Assembly (NCBI GenBank): GCA_013286835.1
Contig: JABDEZ010000005.1
Coordinates: 1 to 60,525 of the forward strand
Reading direction: 5' to 3'
DNA: 60,525 bases
Source: Bacteroidota bacterium
GTDB taxonomy: Bacteria > Bacteroidota > Bacteroidia > Chitinophagales > Chitinophagaceae
Shown: piece after piece, positions 10,471 to 20,061 of the stretch
Position numbering within the stretch: position 1 is the first letter of the stretch
Layout of the letters: each line of letters begins with the position of its first letter
Position numbers and translations under genes: made by a program
The notes under the pieces: model-generated
Database searches by the model: none
Seen by the model: only the letters and a program-made list of their open reading frames with translations
Told to the model about the DNA's origin: nothing

Positions 10471-10845
10471 CTAAATCATATAGAAAGGTGGGGCGCGTTC
10501 TGAGATCTGTATTACAGAAGTTTCAGGCGTAATAAAGAGGTAAAAAGAGCATTGGTAATTATCTGCCGGGAATATGTGATCTTGGGTAAAGGTATATTGG
10601 GTAATTACAAATAGGGATCTTTCCCTCGAAGCTTTTATCCTTCTTGCAATCGGTTTGGTTTTTATGCGTTGGCCCGCATGTACATAGTTTTCATTCAACT
10701 GGTTTAAAACATGGCTATTATAATCATGTTGTACACCTGCCTTATAGGTGGCATAAAGAACTTTAGCATCCGTCCCAACACTTCCGAGGGAAAGAAAGAG
10801 TAACAAAACTCCCAGTTGCAAAAAGATGTTTGTCGATTGTTTCAT
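10471..10845 (-). CDS. hypothetical small secreted protein with C-terminal RAPP tail
   Basis: 124 aa, signal peptide, ends ...QISERAPPFYMI. Confidence 0.55.
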   Translation of the reverse strand: MKQSTNIFLQLGVLLLFLSLGSVGTDAKVLYATYKAGVQHDYNSHVLNQLNENYVHAGQRIKTKPIARRIKASRERSLFVITQYTFTQDHIFPADNYQCSFYLFITPETSVIQISERAPPFYMI

Positions 10846-10900
10846 AAAACAAACATGTTCTCCTCAAATTGCACCAAAATCTTGCCACCAACAAATATAA

Positions 10901-10936
10901 GAGGGCACGTATGTTTATCATAACATACATGCCCTC
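10901..10936. terminator. Hairpin terminator
   Basis: GAGGGCACGTATGTTtatcaTAACATACATGCCCTC inverted repeat downstream of the 10970-11275 gene. Confidence 0.65.
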
Positions 10937-10969
10937 TTAGCAAAGTAACATTCAATTAAATAAATTAGT

Positions 10970-11275
10970 CTACAGCCCCTCTATCCACCACCTGCTTTCC
11001 TTTATCAGGCTGCGCCATTTCTTTTCTATAGTAGGTACGTTATGCGTAAGTTGGGCTTGTCTGCCCGGGTGCATAGGTGCAGCTTCTGCTTCTTCATCTA
11101 TAATAATGAGCTCATAAATGCCATTTGCAGGGTCGTACTTGCCCACTTTAAATTTATCCAGGTTACCTTTATCCAGTGCCAGTTCATCTTCAGGTTCGCC
11201 AAGGGTGGGGTATCTGTATATCAGGTCACCCGGCTTCAGCCTGTTTACCTGATTTTCTCTTTCTATTTTTATCAT
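10970..11275 (-). CDS. hypothetical protein
   Basis: 101 aa ORF; bounded by terminator-like hairpins on both sides. Confidence 0.5.
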   Translation of the reverse strand: MIKIERENQVNRLKPGDLIYRYPTLGEPEDELALDKGNLDKFKVGKYDPANGIYELIIIDEEAEAAPMHPGRQAQLTHNVPTIEKKWRSLIKESRWWIEGL

Positions 11276-11300
11276 AACCTTTAATTATAGACACAAATAT

Positions 11301-11328
11301 AGCATGGTATAATGGTTTATACCATGCT
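11301..11328. terminator. Hairpin between two small hypothetical genes
   Basis: AGCATGGTATAA-tggt-TTATACCATGCT inverted repeat. Confidence 0.6.
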
Positions 11329-11355
11329 ATAAAGCTCCGTTAGAGACTTTCTGCT

Positions 11356-11616
11356 CTACTCCCCTACAATAAATCCTTCTGTAAATATATATACCTCCTT
11401 GCCTTCTTGCTCTTCTTCATGTAAGTGTGCATCTATCTTCAGTTGTTCAAAAGCATTTTCTATTTCAAACTTCGAGAATGATGGATACTTTTCCTGTAGT
11501 TCCCTTACCATTTCTTCTTTTGTAGCTGTAACCGGTGTGGCAGGGTTTTCCACCACAATTTGTTTGGTGATCACAATAGCCCTTATCTTATCGGTCAATG
11601 AACCTTGGTTTTCCAT
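11356..11616 (-). CDS. hypothetical protein
   Basis: 86 aa ORF MENQGSLTDKIRAIVITKQ... Confidence 0.5.
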   Translation of the reverse strand: MENQGSLTDKIRAIVITKQIVVENPATPVTATKEEMVRELQEKYPSFSKFEIENAFEQLKIDAHLHEEEQEGKEVYIFTEGFIVGE

Positions 11617-11680
11617 AAAATGATTTTTAAGTGTTTGTAACGCTATTCATATAAAACCCACGCCATCGCAGGTATAATAC

Positions 11681-11722
11681 AAAAACAAAGAGGCCGGATT
11701 ACATCCGGCCTCTTTGTTTTTG
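11681..11722. terminator. Strong bidirectional terminator
   Basis: AAAAACAAAGAGGCCGGAT-tac-ATCCGGCCTCTTTGTTTTT, near-perfect with A/T flanks. Confidence 0.85.
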
Positions 11723-11735
11723 TCAGTTGACTTTT

Positions 11736-12809
11736 TTAATAATTACGCTGTCCCATTTTCTTCAGGTGCGATACATGTGATCCTATAGCCGCATACATCT
11801 TCTGATGCTCTATATAGGGTACGCCTAGTTCAGCACAAGCCTTCTTGATGATCTGGCTGATAACCGGGTAGTGAATGTGCGACACTTTAGGGAATAAGTG
11901 ATGTTCTATCTGGAAGTTAAGGCCGCCTACGCACCAGGTTATAAATTTATTCTTAGTAGCAAAGTTCGCCGTGGTCTTCAATTGGTGTACTGCCCACTCG
12001 TCTTCTATTTTATTTGTAGCTACTACAACTTGAGGGAAACTGGTCTCTTCAACCGTATGTGCCAGTTGGAAAACGATACTTAAAACAAAACCACCAACGC
12101 TGCCATATACCAGGTAACCTATAAGCCATGGGCCGAAACCGCAGAAATATATAGGTAAAGCCATATACAATACAACGTACAATACCTTAAAACCCCAGAA
12201 TGTAAAGTGGTCTTTCAGTTTCAATTTTTTCAATGGCACACTGCCCACATGTTTGCTGAAGTATTTTTTATAGTCGGTATAGAATACCCAGAATATATAC
12301 AGCAAAGAATATAGGAACCAGAAGTACAGGTGCTGGTATTTATGGGCCTTATAGTGCTTTTGGGTATCGCACATACGCAGGAATGGTTTTGCATCAATGT
12401 CATCATCTACACCATCTATGTTGGTAAAAGAATGGTGTACCATGTTGTGCTTCACATTCCACATAAAGCTGCTGGCCCCCAGGCAATCTAGGCTAAAAGC
12501 AGCCATATTGTTTATGGTCTGGTTTTTACTAAAGCTCCCATGCGCCCCATCGTGCATAATGTTGAAACCTATACCTGCGGTCAGTAGTCCGAGCAACGCA
12601 CATTCAGGTATTGCTATCCATACTATGGGTGTAAAAAATATAAGGTGTATGTAAACAAATATGTAAGAAGATAAAAGGATCGCAGCTTTCCAATACAGTT
12701 TGTGGTTGCCGGTTGCTTCAATATTTGCCGACTGAAAATAATCATTTACCTGTTTTCTCAATTCATTATGTACTGATAATGTTGAAGTTCCAAACTTTGG
12801 AGTAGCCAT
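11736..12809 (-). CDS. Fatty acid desaturase / acyl-CoA desaturase (front-end type histidine boxes)
   Basis: His boxes HDGAH, HNMVHH and QIEHHLFP; multiple TM segments. Confidence 0.92.
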   Translation of the reverse strand: MATPKFGTSTLSVHNELRKQVNDYFQSANIEATGNHKLYWKAAILLSSYIFVYIHLIFFTPIVWIAIPECALLGLLTAGIGFNIMHDGAHGSFSKNQTINNMAAFSLDCLGASSFMWNVKHNMVHHSFTNIDGVDDDIDAKPFLRMCDTQKHYKAHKYQHLYFWFLYSLLYIFWVFYTDYKKYFSKHVGSVPLKKLKLKDHFTFWGFKVLYVVLYMALPIYFCGFGPWLIGYLVYGSVGGFVLSIVFQLAHTVEETSFPQVVVATNKIEDEWAVHQLKTTANFATKNKFITWCVGGLNFQIEHHLFPKVSHIHYPVISQIIKKACAELGVPYIEHQKMYAAIGSHVSHLKKMGQRNY

Positions 12810-13016
12810 AATTATTCAAAAATTTTAAAAACAGATTATACTGCCTTGGTATAGCACAATATAAGCATAATTGTGCTGAACGTGCCGCAAAGGTCTTACT
12901 TTTTACTTGATACTCAAAACGCCGATTGTAATTTGTTTGACATTTTTTTCTTATTTAATGGTTAAGAAAAATAAAGCAAAAAAATCAACCATTAGTTTTC
13001 GGGGCACACTCAGTAT

Positions 13017-13796
13017 TTATTCTTTGTCTGTATGTTTGGCAGGTACATTAAATAATGCTGATGTGGCTAGTGGCACAGCAAATACAAGTATGGTCAGAAG
13101 ACTGGTCATCCAGTCGGCTTTTTCATCCATAAATATTTTGCTTACAAAGGTCTCAGGGTAAAAATGCTCATAAAGGCTCATAGATAGTTTAAGGCCCAGT
13201 ATCCCCAATACCACAAAAGCTGCTTTTTCAAGGAAGGGATATTTTTCCATCAGTACCACAAAAGCGCTTGCCACAATGCGCATAGCCAGTATTCCTATAA
13301 ACACCCCTACCCAAACCAATATAATATTACTGGTAAAGGCTACTGCTGCAAATACATTATCTATAGAAAATGCCAGGTCCATCACTTCTACCAGCAATAC
13401 CGTAGCCCAGAATGGCCCAAGTACACCTATTATCTTACGGTACAGGGCGCTTTTTTGCTTGTTGGCAGCCTCAGGGGTGTTGGTGCGTTTCTTATGTTTT
13501 ACAAAATAATTAATGAAGAGGTACAGCAGGTAAAAGCCCCCCAATGGCTTCAGCCACCATATCTGTATCATATATGCGGCAAAGAACAGGCACACCCCTC
13601 TGAAGATATAGGCTCCAATTATCCCATAGCTGAGTGCCCTCTTACGTTCCTTGCGGTCAAGGTCCAGCACCATAGTTGCTACTACAGCAGCGTTATCCAC
13701 GCTCAGCAGGCTTTCTATAAGTATCAGGTTGCAGATAATGGCCAGCGAGTTAAGCGGTTTATCTACTATCTGTTGCAGGAGTGTACTGATGTCCAT
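13017..13796 (-). CDS. TerC/DUF475 family integral membrane protein
   Basis: ESLLSVDNAAVVATMV...LLVEVMDLAFSIDNVFAAVAF: duplicated (S)(V/I)DN motifs of the TerC family. Confidence 0.85.
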   Translation of the reverse strand: MDISTLLQQIVDKPLNSLAIICNLILIESLLSVDNAAVVATMVLDLDRKERKRALSYGIIGAYIFRGVCLFFAAYMIQIWWLKPLGGFYLLYLFINYFVKHKKRTNTPEAANKQKSALYRKIIGVLGPFWATVLLVEVMDLAFSIDNVFAAVAFTSNIILVWVGVFIGILAMRIVASAFVVLMEKYPFLEKAAFVVLGILGLKLSMSLYEHFYPETFVSKIFMDEKADWMTSLLTILVFAVPLATSALFNVPAKHTDKE

Positions 13797-13804
13797 GGGG
13801 TAGG

Positions 13805-14140
13805 CTATAGTTCTTCAAAATATCGTACCATACACTCTTTTAGTATTTGCTCCTGGCCTTTCAGCCCGGTTTCGGTCACAGGTTTCAGTTCCTGGTAGTG
13901 GGGCCAGCCTTCTTCATCGCGTAGCACAAATTCATAGTATCCTAGTTGGCTCAGCAGTTTGCATACGGCTATATGCATCAGGTCCTGCTTTTGTTCTTTA
14001 GTAAACTTTCTTGTTTCAGGTATTGCCCCCAATTCATTTATACCTATTAAAAAGAACATGCCTTCCATATCGGGTTTCTTACCAAACCGTTCGGTAAGCA
14101 GGTTTGTCACATTCATCCACCGCTCCTCAAAATTGTCCAT
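13805..14140 (-). CDS. conserved hypothetical protein
   Basis: 111 aa ORF adjacent to and co-directional with terC-like gene. Confidence 0.6.
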   Translation of the reverse strand: MDNFEERWMNVTNLLTERFGKKPDMEGMFFLIGINELGAIPETRKFTKEQKQDLMHIAVCKLLSQLGYYEFVLRDEEGWPHYQELKPVTETGLKGQEQILKECMVRYFEEL

Positions 14141-14313
14141 TATATATCCTGTAGTTTAAATTTTTTCAGGTGTAAAGTTACTCATTCAGAATGCTTTTAT
14201 AGCTAAAGTCTGGGTAATGAAGTAATGAAGTTTTTAAAAAAAGTTAAACTATTAATATAGTTTCTTCTTTTTAGGTTCGAATTTCTATTTTTGACCCATA
14301 TTGTTTTGTACCT

Positions 14314-15318
14314 ATGGAAATGTCATCATCGGCTGAGATCCGCGAATTAAACGAACGTATTCACCAGCAGAGCGCTTTTATAGATCTGCTTAAGATGGAG
14401 CTAAACAAAGCGGTTGTTGGTCAGCAACACATGGTAGAGCGCCTGCTTATAGGTTTACTGGCCAATGGCCACGTATTGCTCGAGGGTGTACCCGGCCTGG
14501 CAAAAACACTGGCCATAAAGTCATTGGCAAATGCTATACACGGCAAGTTTGCCCGCATACAGTTTACCCCCGACCTTTTGCCTGCCGACGTACTGGGTAC
14601 TATGGTGTACAACCCACAGGCGCACGAGTTCAACGTGCGTAAGGGCCCCATATTTGCCAACTTCATTCTTGCAGATGAAATAAACCGCGCCCCTGCCAAG
14701 GTGCAAAGTGCATTGCTCGAAGCCATGCAGGAACGCCAGGTAACTATTGGCGATACCACTTACAAGCTCGAAGAACCATTCCTGGTGCTGGCCACTCAAA
14801 ACCCTATAGAACAAGAGGGTACCTATGAGCTGCCAGAGGCGCAGGTGGATAGGTTCATGCTCAAGATCATCATTACCTACCCAAAGAAAGAGGAAGAGCG
14901 CGATATCATTCGCTTCAATCTCAATCCAAAAGGTATGAGCAAAATAAACGCTGTAGTTACCCCGCAGGATATATTGAAAGCCCGCGAACTGGTGCGCGAG
15001 GTGTACATGGATGAGAAAATAGAACAGTACATACTGGATATTGTTTTCGCTACCCGCTTCCCAGCAGATTACAAGCTGCAGAAGCTGAAACCACTCATCA
15101 GCTACGGGGCATCTCCACGTGCCAGCATCAGCCTGGCGCTGGCTGCTAAAGCATATGCATTCATCAAACGCCGCGGTTACGTAATACCTGAAGATGTGCG
15201 TGCTATTTGCCACGATGTAATGCGCCACCGTATTGGCCTCACTTACGAAGCCGAAGCCGAAAATGTAACCAGCGAGCAAATACTTAACGAAATACTGAAC
15301 GTGGTAGAAGTACCTTGA
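14314..15318 (+). CDS. MoxR family AAA+ ATPase
   Basis: GHVLLEGVPGLAKTLAIKSLA Walker A; FILADEINRAPAKVQSALLEAMQERQVT; ATQNPIEQEGTYELPEAQVDRFMLK. Confidence 0.95.
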   Translation: MEMSSSAEIRELNERIHQQSAFIDLLKMELNKAVVGQQHMVERLLIGLLANGHVLLEGVPGLAKTLAIKSLANAIHGKFARIQFTPDLLPADVLGTMVYNPQAHEFNVRKGPIFANFILADEINRAPAKVQSALLEAMQERQVTIGDTTYKLEEPFLVLATQNPIEQEGTYELPEAQVDRFMLKIIITYPKKEEERDIIRFNLNPKGMSKINAVVTPQDILKARELVREVYMDEKIEQYILDIVFATRFPADYKLQKLKPLISYGASPRASISLALAAKAYAFIKRRGYVIPEDVRAICHDVMRHRIGLTYEAEAENVTSEQILNEILNVVEVP

Positions 15319-15340
15319 TCTGTATCATTTGAAATATCAC

Positions 15341-15370
15341 AGCCCGGACTGCCTGTCCGGGCTTTTTTTA
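15341..15370 (+). terminator. Rho-independent terminator after the MoxR gene
   Basis: AGCCCGGAC-tgcct-GTCCGGGCT followed by TTTTTTAT. Confidence 0.9.
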
Positions 15371-15391
15371 TCTATACCCTAGTCGATATGT

Positions 15392-15413
15392 AAAGATTTG
15401 CATCAAAATCTTT
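15392..15413. promoter_or_regulatory. Inverted repeat upstream of fic; putative operator
   Basis: AAAGATTT-gcatca-AAATCTTT perfect 8-bp arms, about 40 bp before the fic ATG; motif recurs downstream of the gene. Confidence 0.45.
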
Positions 15414-15450
15414 GTATGTTTACCGTATCTTTAAAAAATCCTTACACATC

Positions 15451-16536
15451 ATGTGGATAAATGCTGGCCAACCATATAATGATCTACCAGATTTGCCGCC
15501 CATAACAGAACTGGAAACATCTGCTGTTTTAAAAAAAGCTATTGGGGCTAATAAATTTTTAGCGGAACTAAAGGGTTCTTGTCTTAGGTTACCTAATCCA
15601 GATTTATTACTTAATACTATTATTTTACAGGAAAGTAAAGATAGTTCGGCGATTGAAAATATTGTAACTACACAGGATGCTTTATACCAGGCAATAATCA
15701 ATCCCTTCGATAGTATCCCTTCAGAGGTCAAAGAGGTACTAAGGTATAGGGAGGCCATGTATGCGGGTATTGAAGATATGAATGAAACAGGATTGATAAA
15801 ATCAAGTGTTGCTATTAATATCATGTGCAGGCTTAGAGGTATATCAGTTGGCTTCAGAAGCAATCCAGGGACACAATTAGTAAACCCACGATCTAAAAAA
15901 ATAATATATAGCCCTCCTGACCCCAGGCTGATACCTGATAAGATGGCTGCATGGGAAAGGTTTGTTAACGGATATGAAGAATATGATCCTTTGGTTAAAA
16001 TGGCATTAATGCATTACCAATTTGAAGCAATCCATCCATTCAGTGATGGTAATGGTCGTACAGGAAGGATTTTAAATGTATTATATCTAATGCAACAAAA
16101 CCTGATTACCCAGCCTGTTTTATATCATAGTTCCTATATTATACAACACAAATCGGAATACTATCGTTGCTTAAGAGAGGTTACAGAAAAAGGGGCTTGG
16201 GAGCCTTGGGTAATATTTATACTTGAATCAATAATAGAAACATCCCAGGTAACGCTTAAGTTTATAGATAAAATGCTTGCGCTAAAGGAAGAAACATTAT
16301 CTATTATCAAAACATTGTCACAGAAGCTACCGGCCTATGAACTTACTAACGTATTGTTCAGTTTCCCATATGTAAAAATCAAAACCTTGTTGGATAATAA
16401 TTTTGGTACAAGGCCAACGGTAACTGGTTATTTAGATGCTTTGGTGCAAAAGGGTGTGCTCAAAGTGTCGAAAATAGGAAGAGAAAATTATTATATCAAC
16501 TTTCGTTTAATGAATTTGCTAACCCAGCCAAAATAG
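15451..16536 (+). CDS. Fic family protein with N-terminal inhibitory motif and C-terminal winged helix
   Basis: HPFSDGNGRTGR Fic core; SSAIEN matches the [S/T]xxxE[G/N] inhibitory motif; C-terminal wHTH-like segment. Confidence 0.93.
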   Translation: MWINAGQPYNDLPDLPPITELETSAVLKKAIGANKFLAELKGSCLRLPNPDLLLNTIILQESKDSSAIENIVTTQDALYQAIINPFDSIPSEVKEVLRYREAMYAGIEDMNETGLIKSSVAINIMCRLRGISVGFRSNPGTQLVNPRSKKIIYSPPDPRLIPDKMAAWERFVNGYEEYDPLVKMALMHYQFEAIHPFSDGNGRTGRILNVLYLMQQNLITQPVLYHSSYIIQHKSEYYRCLREVTEKGAWEPWVIFILESIIETSQVTLKFIDKMLALKEETLSIIKTLSQKLPAYELTNVLFSFPYVKIKTLLDNNFGTRPTVTGYLDALVQKGVLKVSKIGRENYYINFRLMNLLTQPK

Positions 16537-16555
16537 GTGTAAAGATTTTTTACAC
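16537..16555. repeat. Palindrome GTGTAA-N7-TTACAC immediately after the fic stop codon
   Basis: Perfect 6-bp arms, contains GTGTAAAGATTTT. Confidence 0.6.
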
Positions 16556-16562
16556 GTTGCTT

Positions 16563-16600
16563 TAAAGTGTAAAGATTTTCTTTAAAACCTTTACACTTTA
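16563..16600. repeat. Inverted repeat TAAAGTGTAAAG...CTTTACACTTTA downstream of fic
   Basis: Perfect 12-bp arms; could be terminator and/or operator. Confidence 0.65.
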
Positions 16601-16685
16601 AAATATAATAATAGTAACACTCATTTCAAGTAAGGTTATCATACCATCAAGGCATTACTTATATTTGCCACACCAATTTATATAT

Positions 16686-17957
16686 ATGTTGCCAATACAT
16701 TTATTCCGGCAGAACAAGGAACTGATACTGGAAGGACTTAAGAAAAAGAATTTTAAAGAGCCGGAACTGGTTGACCAGATTATTGCCATAGACGAGCGCC
16801 GTCGTCAACTACAGGTTGAGAACGATAACATTGCTGGCTTTATCAATAGTGCATCAAAAAACATAGGCCAGTTAATGGCCAAAGGCAATAAAGAAGAAGC
16901 TGAAGGGCTGAAGGCGGAAGTGGCAACAAAGAAAGATGCCGCAAAGGATATAGCCCAGCGCCTGGCCGAGCTGGAAACTGAGCAGCACGATGCACTGATA
17001 AAACTGCCTAACCTGCCACATAGCAGTGTGCCATTTGGCAAAACACCCGAAGAAAATGAAGTGGTACGTACCGGCGGCTCAACTCCCGACCTTAGTGCAC
17101 AAAAACTACCCCATTGGGAGCTGGCTGCTAAATATGGTCTTATAGACTTTGAACTGGGTAACAAGCTTACCGGCAGTGGCTTTCCTGTTTACATGGGCCA
17201 AGGTGCAAAACTACAGCGCGCACTCATTAGCTATTTTTTAAGTTACAACATAGATGCAGGGTACAAAGAGTATTATCCTCCTTACATGGTAAATGAGGCC
17301 AGCGCTTATGGCACAGGCCAGTTACCTGATAAAGAAGGGCAGATGTACCATGCTACGGCCGATAATTTTTACCTCATACCCACTGCCGAAGTTCCGGTAA
17401 CCAATATTTACCGCGATACCATCATTGCCGAGCATGAGCTGCCGGTAAAGATGACTGCCTACACACCGTGCTTTCGCAGGGAGGCTGGCAGCTATGGCAA
17501 AGATGTACGTGGCCTCAACCGCTTGCATCAGTTCGATAAGGTGGAGATAGTACAAATAGTACAACCCGATAACAGCTATGACGCTTTGGAAGGTATGGTA
17601 GCACATGTAGAACTGCTTTTGGTAGAATTAGGATTAGAATATCGCATCCTGAGGCTTTGCGGCGGCGATATGAGTTTCACCAGTGCGCTTACTTACGACT
17701 TTGAAGTATATAGTGCAGCACAGGAACGTTGGCTTGAGGTGAGTTCTGTATCCAACTTCGAGAATTTCCAGGCCAATCGTATGAAGATACGTTACAAGGA
17801 TGCTGGTGGAAAACCTCAGCTGGTGCACTCATTAAATGGTAGCTCACTTGCGCTGCCACGTATTGTTGCCTGCCTGCTCGAAAACCATCAAACACCCGAT
17901 GGTATTAAGATACCTGCAGCGCTGCAACCATTTTTCGGAAAAGAAATGATCAACTAA
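16686..17957 (+). CDS. serS: Serine--tRNA ligase
   Basis: Class II motifs: LIPTAEVPVTNIYRD, TPCFRREAGSYGKDVRGLNRLHQFDKVE, HSLNGSSLALPRIVACLLEN; N-terminal coiled coil. Confidence 0.97.
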   Translation: MLPIHLFRQNKELILEGLKKKNFKEPELVDQIIAIDERRRQLQVENDNIAGFINSASKNIGQLMAKGNKEEAEGLKAEVATKKDAAKDIAQRLAELETEQHDALIKLPNLPHSSVPFGKTPEENEVVRTGGSTPDLSAQKLPHWELAAKYGLIDFELGNKLTGSGFPVYMGQGAKLQRALISYFLSYNIDAGYKEYYPPYMVNEASAYGTGQLPDKEGQMYHATADNFYLIPTAEVPVTNIYRDTIIAEHELPVKMTAYTPCFRREAGSYGKDVRGLNRLHQFDKVEIVQIVQPDNSYDALEGMVAHVELLLVELGLEYRILRLCGGDMSFTSALTYDFEVYSAAQERWLEVSSVSNFENFQANRMKIRYKDAGGKPQLVHSLNGSSLALPRIVACLLENHQTPDGIKIPAALQPFFGKEMIN

Positions 17958-17984
17958 CAATTGTAAAAACCTAAAAGACATTTT

Positions 17985-18422
17985 ATGATACAACGTATCC
18001 AGTCGGTATGGCTACTAATAGCCGCACTGCTTACAGCAGGCCTCTTCGGTTTTGATATGTACCATGCACACACACTCGTAAATGGTGTGGATACATTGGT
18101 AGAGATAAGAGTGAACAATGATTACTTGCAGCTACTGCTTGCTTTGATCATTACTTTATTGCCTTTTGCAGCAATTTTCATGTTCAAGAACCGAAAGCGT
18201 CAACAAAATCTTATTATGCTTACCCTGGTACTCACCTTGGGTTTCCTTGCCTATATGGTTATAAAAGTCACAAATCTTAATAATCAGGTACCTCAGCCTA
18301 CCAAGGGTTCCTATTGGATAGGTGCAGTATTGCCGGTTATATCAATGGTGTTTCTTATCATGGCCAACAACGGAATAAAGAAAGACGAAAAATTGGTGAA
18401 ATCTTTAGACAGGCTGCGATAA
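17985..18422 (+). CDS. DUF4293 domain-containing membrane protein
   Basis: MIQRIQSVWLLIAALLTAGLF N-terminus and four TM segments. Confidence 0.85.
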   Translation: MIQRIQSVWLLIAALLTAGLFGFDMYHAHTLVNGVDTLVEIRVNNDYLQLLLALIITLLPFAAIFMFKNRKRQQNLIMLTLVLTLGFLAYMVIKVTNLNNQVPQPTKGSYWIGAVLPVISMVFLIMANNGIKKDEKLVKSLDRLR

Positions 18423-18430
18423 CGCAGCCT
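18411..18430. terminator. Hairpin terminator overlapping the end of the DUF4293 gene
   Basis: AGGCTGCG-ataa-CGCAGCCT followed by TTATTTTTT. Confidence 0.75.
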
Positions 18431-18775
18431 TTATTTTTTCTTCTTGGGTGCTGCTTTGGCCTCTTTATTAAAGTCTAGTGCCAGGGTCACCCAATGCTGT
18501 AGTTTGGTTGTAGTGTTCAGCACCTCTTCGCTTACATACACAAAGCCTTTCATCACCTTACCCCCATGCACCATAGGTTCGCAGCTGGGTTGTTCTATTG
18601 ATTCTTCAAAATTTGTGGGCGATATGCGCACCATTATCCTGTCCTTGCCTACACTCACGCACATTTTTCCGTTCACCATAAAGGTCACGCCGCTAAACAT
18701 CACCTTTTCTTCTACATCATAGTTTGTTGCTGCTATCAGTTCTCTTACACGGGCTGCAAGTGCTTCATTGTACAT
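18431..18775 (-). CDS. TfoX/Sxy family protein (N-terminal domain)
   Basis: EKVMFSGVTFMVNGKMCVSVGKDRIMVRISP and Lys-rich tail. Confidence 0.85.
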   Translation of the reverse strand: MYNEALAARVRELIAATNYDVEEKVMFSGVTFMVNGKMCVSVGKDRIMVRISPTNFEESIEQPSCEPMVHGGKVMKGFVYVSEEVLNTTTKLQHWVTLALDFNKEAKAAPKKKK

Positions 18776-18791
18776 ATGTGGTGTTTAAAAG

Positions 18792-19541
18792 TTATTCGTA
18801 GCGGCTATCCTTTTTCTTCCAGAATATTATTTCCTTACCCAGCAGGTAGTGTAGCGTAATGTAGAAGGTAGGTATAATGGCATGGCCGCTCAGGTAAGTG
18901 CTATACGCTACCGTTTTCTGCAGATTATAGTCCTCAACCGTCAGGTGATAATAGTTGTCGTTTTGCAGGAAGATGATGTACTGGAAGTTTAGCCCAAGGC
19001 TCATGTACAGCTTCTGGTTCACCGCATCTCCATACACATACTCCATACCCAGTCCTATAGATGGGAAGATCTTGGTGATGTTAGATACAGAATCTATATT
19101 GATATTGCTGGCTTCCCCACCTTTGCCCGATAGTGTTGCTCCCGCCCTGGCATAGTCCATAAAGCCAATACCGCCAATAATGTATAAAGAGTTTTGGTTG
19201 TTGAAGGTGATTACATAGTTACCATTCAGCATCACATTTTGGTAGTTAAAATTTTCGCATGCCACATTTGTGCCTATCTGTTGCAGGGGTAGCCGGGTGC
19301 GGCCAAAAGTATAGTTAAGTGTGGGGAAGAACTGTGTGCCTTGTGGCTTGTAACTCACGCCCAGTCTCACACCAAAGCTGATCTGCCCATAGTTAAGGCG
19401 TTGGTTATATTTGTTAAACATCAGCGGGTAGCTCATATCTATACCAGAAGATACCTCTACCTGTGCATTACATACTGGCAATGCTGCTATCATCAACATT
19501 AAAACGAGCAGCCAAAGCCTTATTGTTTTTCTTGTCCTCAT
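18792..19541 (-). CDS. Outer membrane beta-barrel-like protein
   Basis: Signal peptide; alternating amphipathic strands. Confidence 0.6.
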   Translation of the reverse strand: MRTRKTIRLWLLVLMLMIAALPVCNAQVEVSSGIDMSYPLMFNKYNQRLNYGQISFGVRLGVSYKPQGTQFFPTLNYTFGRTRLPLQQIGTNVACENFNYQNVMLNGNYVITFNNQNSLYIIGGIGFMDYARAGATLSGKGGEASNINIDSVSNITKIFPSIGLGMEYVYGDAVNQKLYMSLGLNFQYIIFLQNDNYYHLTVEDYNLQKTVAYSTYLSGHAIIPTFYITLHYLLGKEIIFWKKKDSRYE

Positions 19542-19658
19542 TGGGTCTGGTTTGCTAAAACAAGGGCAAACTTAGCACTAATAACACATTTTGGGACAAA
19601 GAAAGTATGTCGCCAAAAAACTATTAGCGGCAAAAAATAAACGTAAAGGCCAAAATGA

Positions 19659-19859
19659 TCAAATATTATAGGTGTGCATGTAGTAGGTGATGAGTTTATT
19701 AATGTATTCTTCTACTTGTTCAGTAGAATTGCCTACAATGGCAACAACCTCTTTCAGCAACTTTTCAGTAACACCGAAATAGTTTGTCCAGTAATCTAAA
19801 AGCTGTTGTTGTGAGAGGTCAACGATAGCGTTATCGATAGAATTTTTTTGTATCGTCAT
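19659..19859 (-). CDS. Small protein, DUF3606-like
   Basis: 66 aa, QQQLLDYWTNYFGVTEKLLKEVVAIVGNSTEQVEEYI resembles DUF3606. Confidence 0.5.
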   Translation of the reverse strand: MTIQKNSIDNAIVDLSQQQLLDYWTNYFGVTEKLLKEVVAIVGNSTEQVEEYINKLITYYMHTYNI

Positions 19860-20061
19860 CGCTTTTTAGTTTCTGTAGGTTCCCTTTTTATTTCTTTGTT
19901 ATTGATTGGTTAATACAGGTGAAATTACAGCACTAAAATTAAAAAAAGTGTTATTGCATTAATTTATTGTAAAAAATTATAATGGGTTGTACTTAAAGGA
20001 TTTATACATTGTCATCTCAACTCATTGGAAGATATTCCAGCATTGTTTTATATAATTTGTG

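Noticed and set aside
14521-15279. 252 aa minus-strand ORF
   Set aside because: Antisense to the moxR-like gene; no recognisable domain.
15451-16536. Fic protein as the toxin of a FicT/FicA toxin-antitoxin pair
   Set aside because: The inhibitory motif SSAIEN lies in the Fic protein itself and no separate small antitoxin ORF is adjacent.
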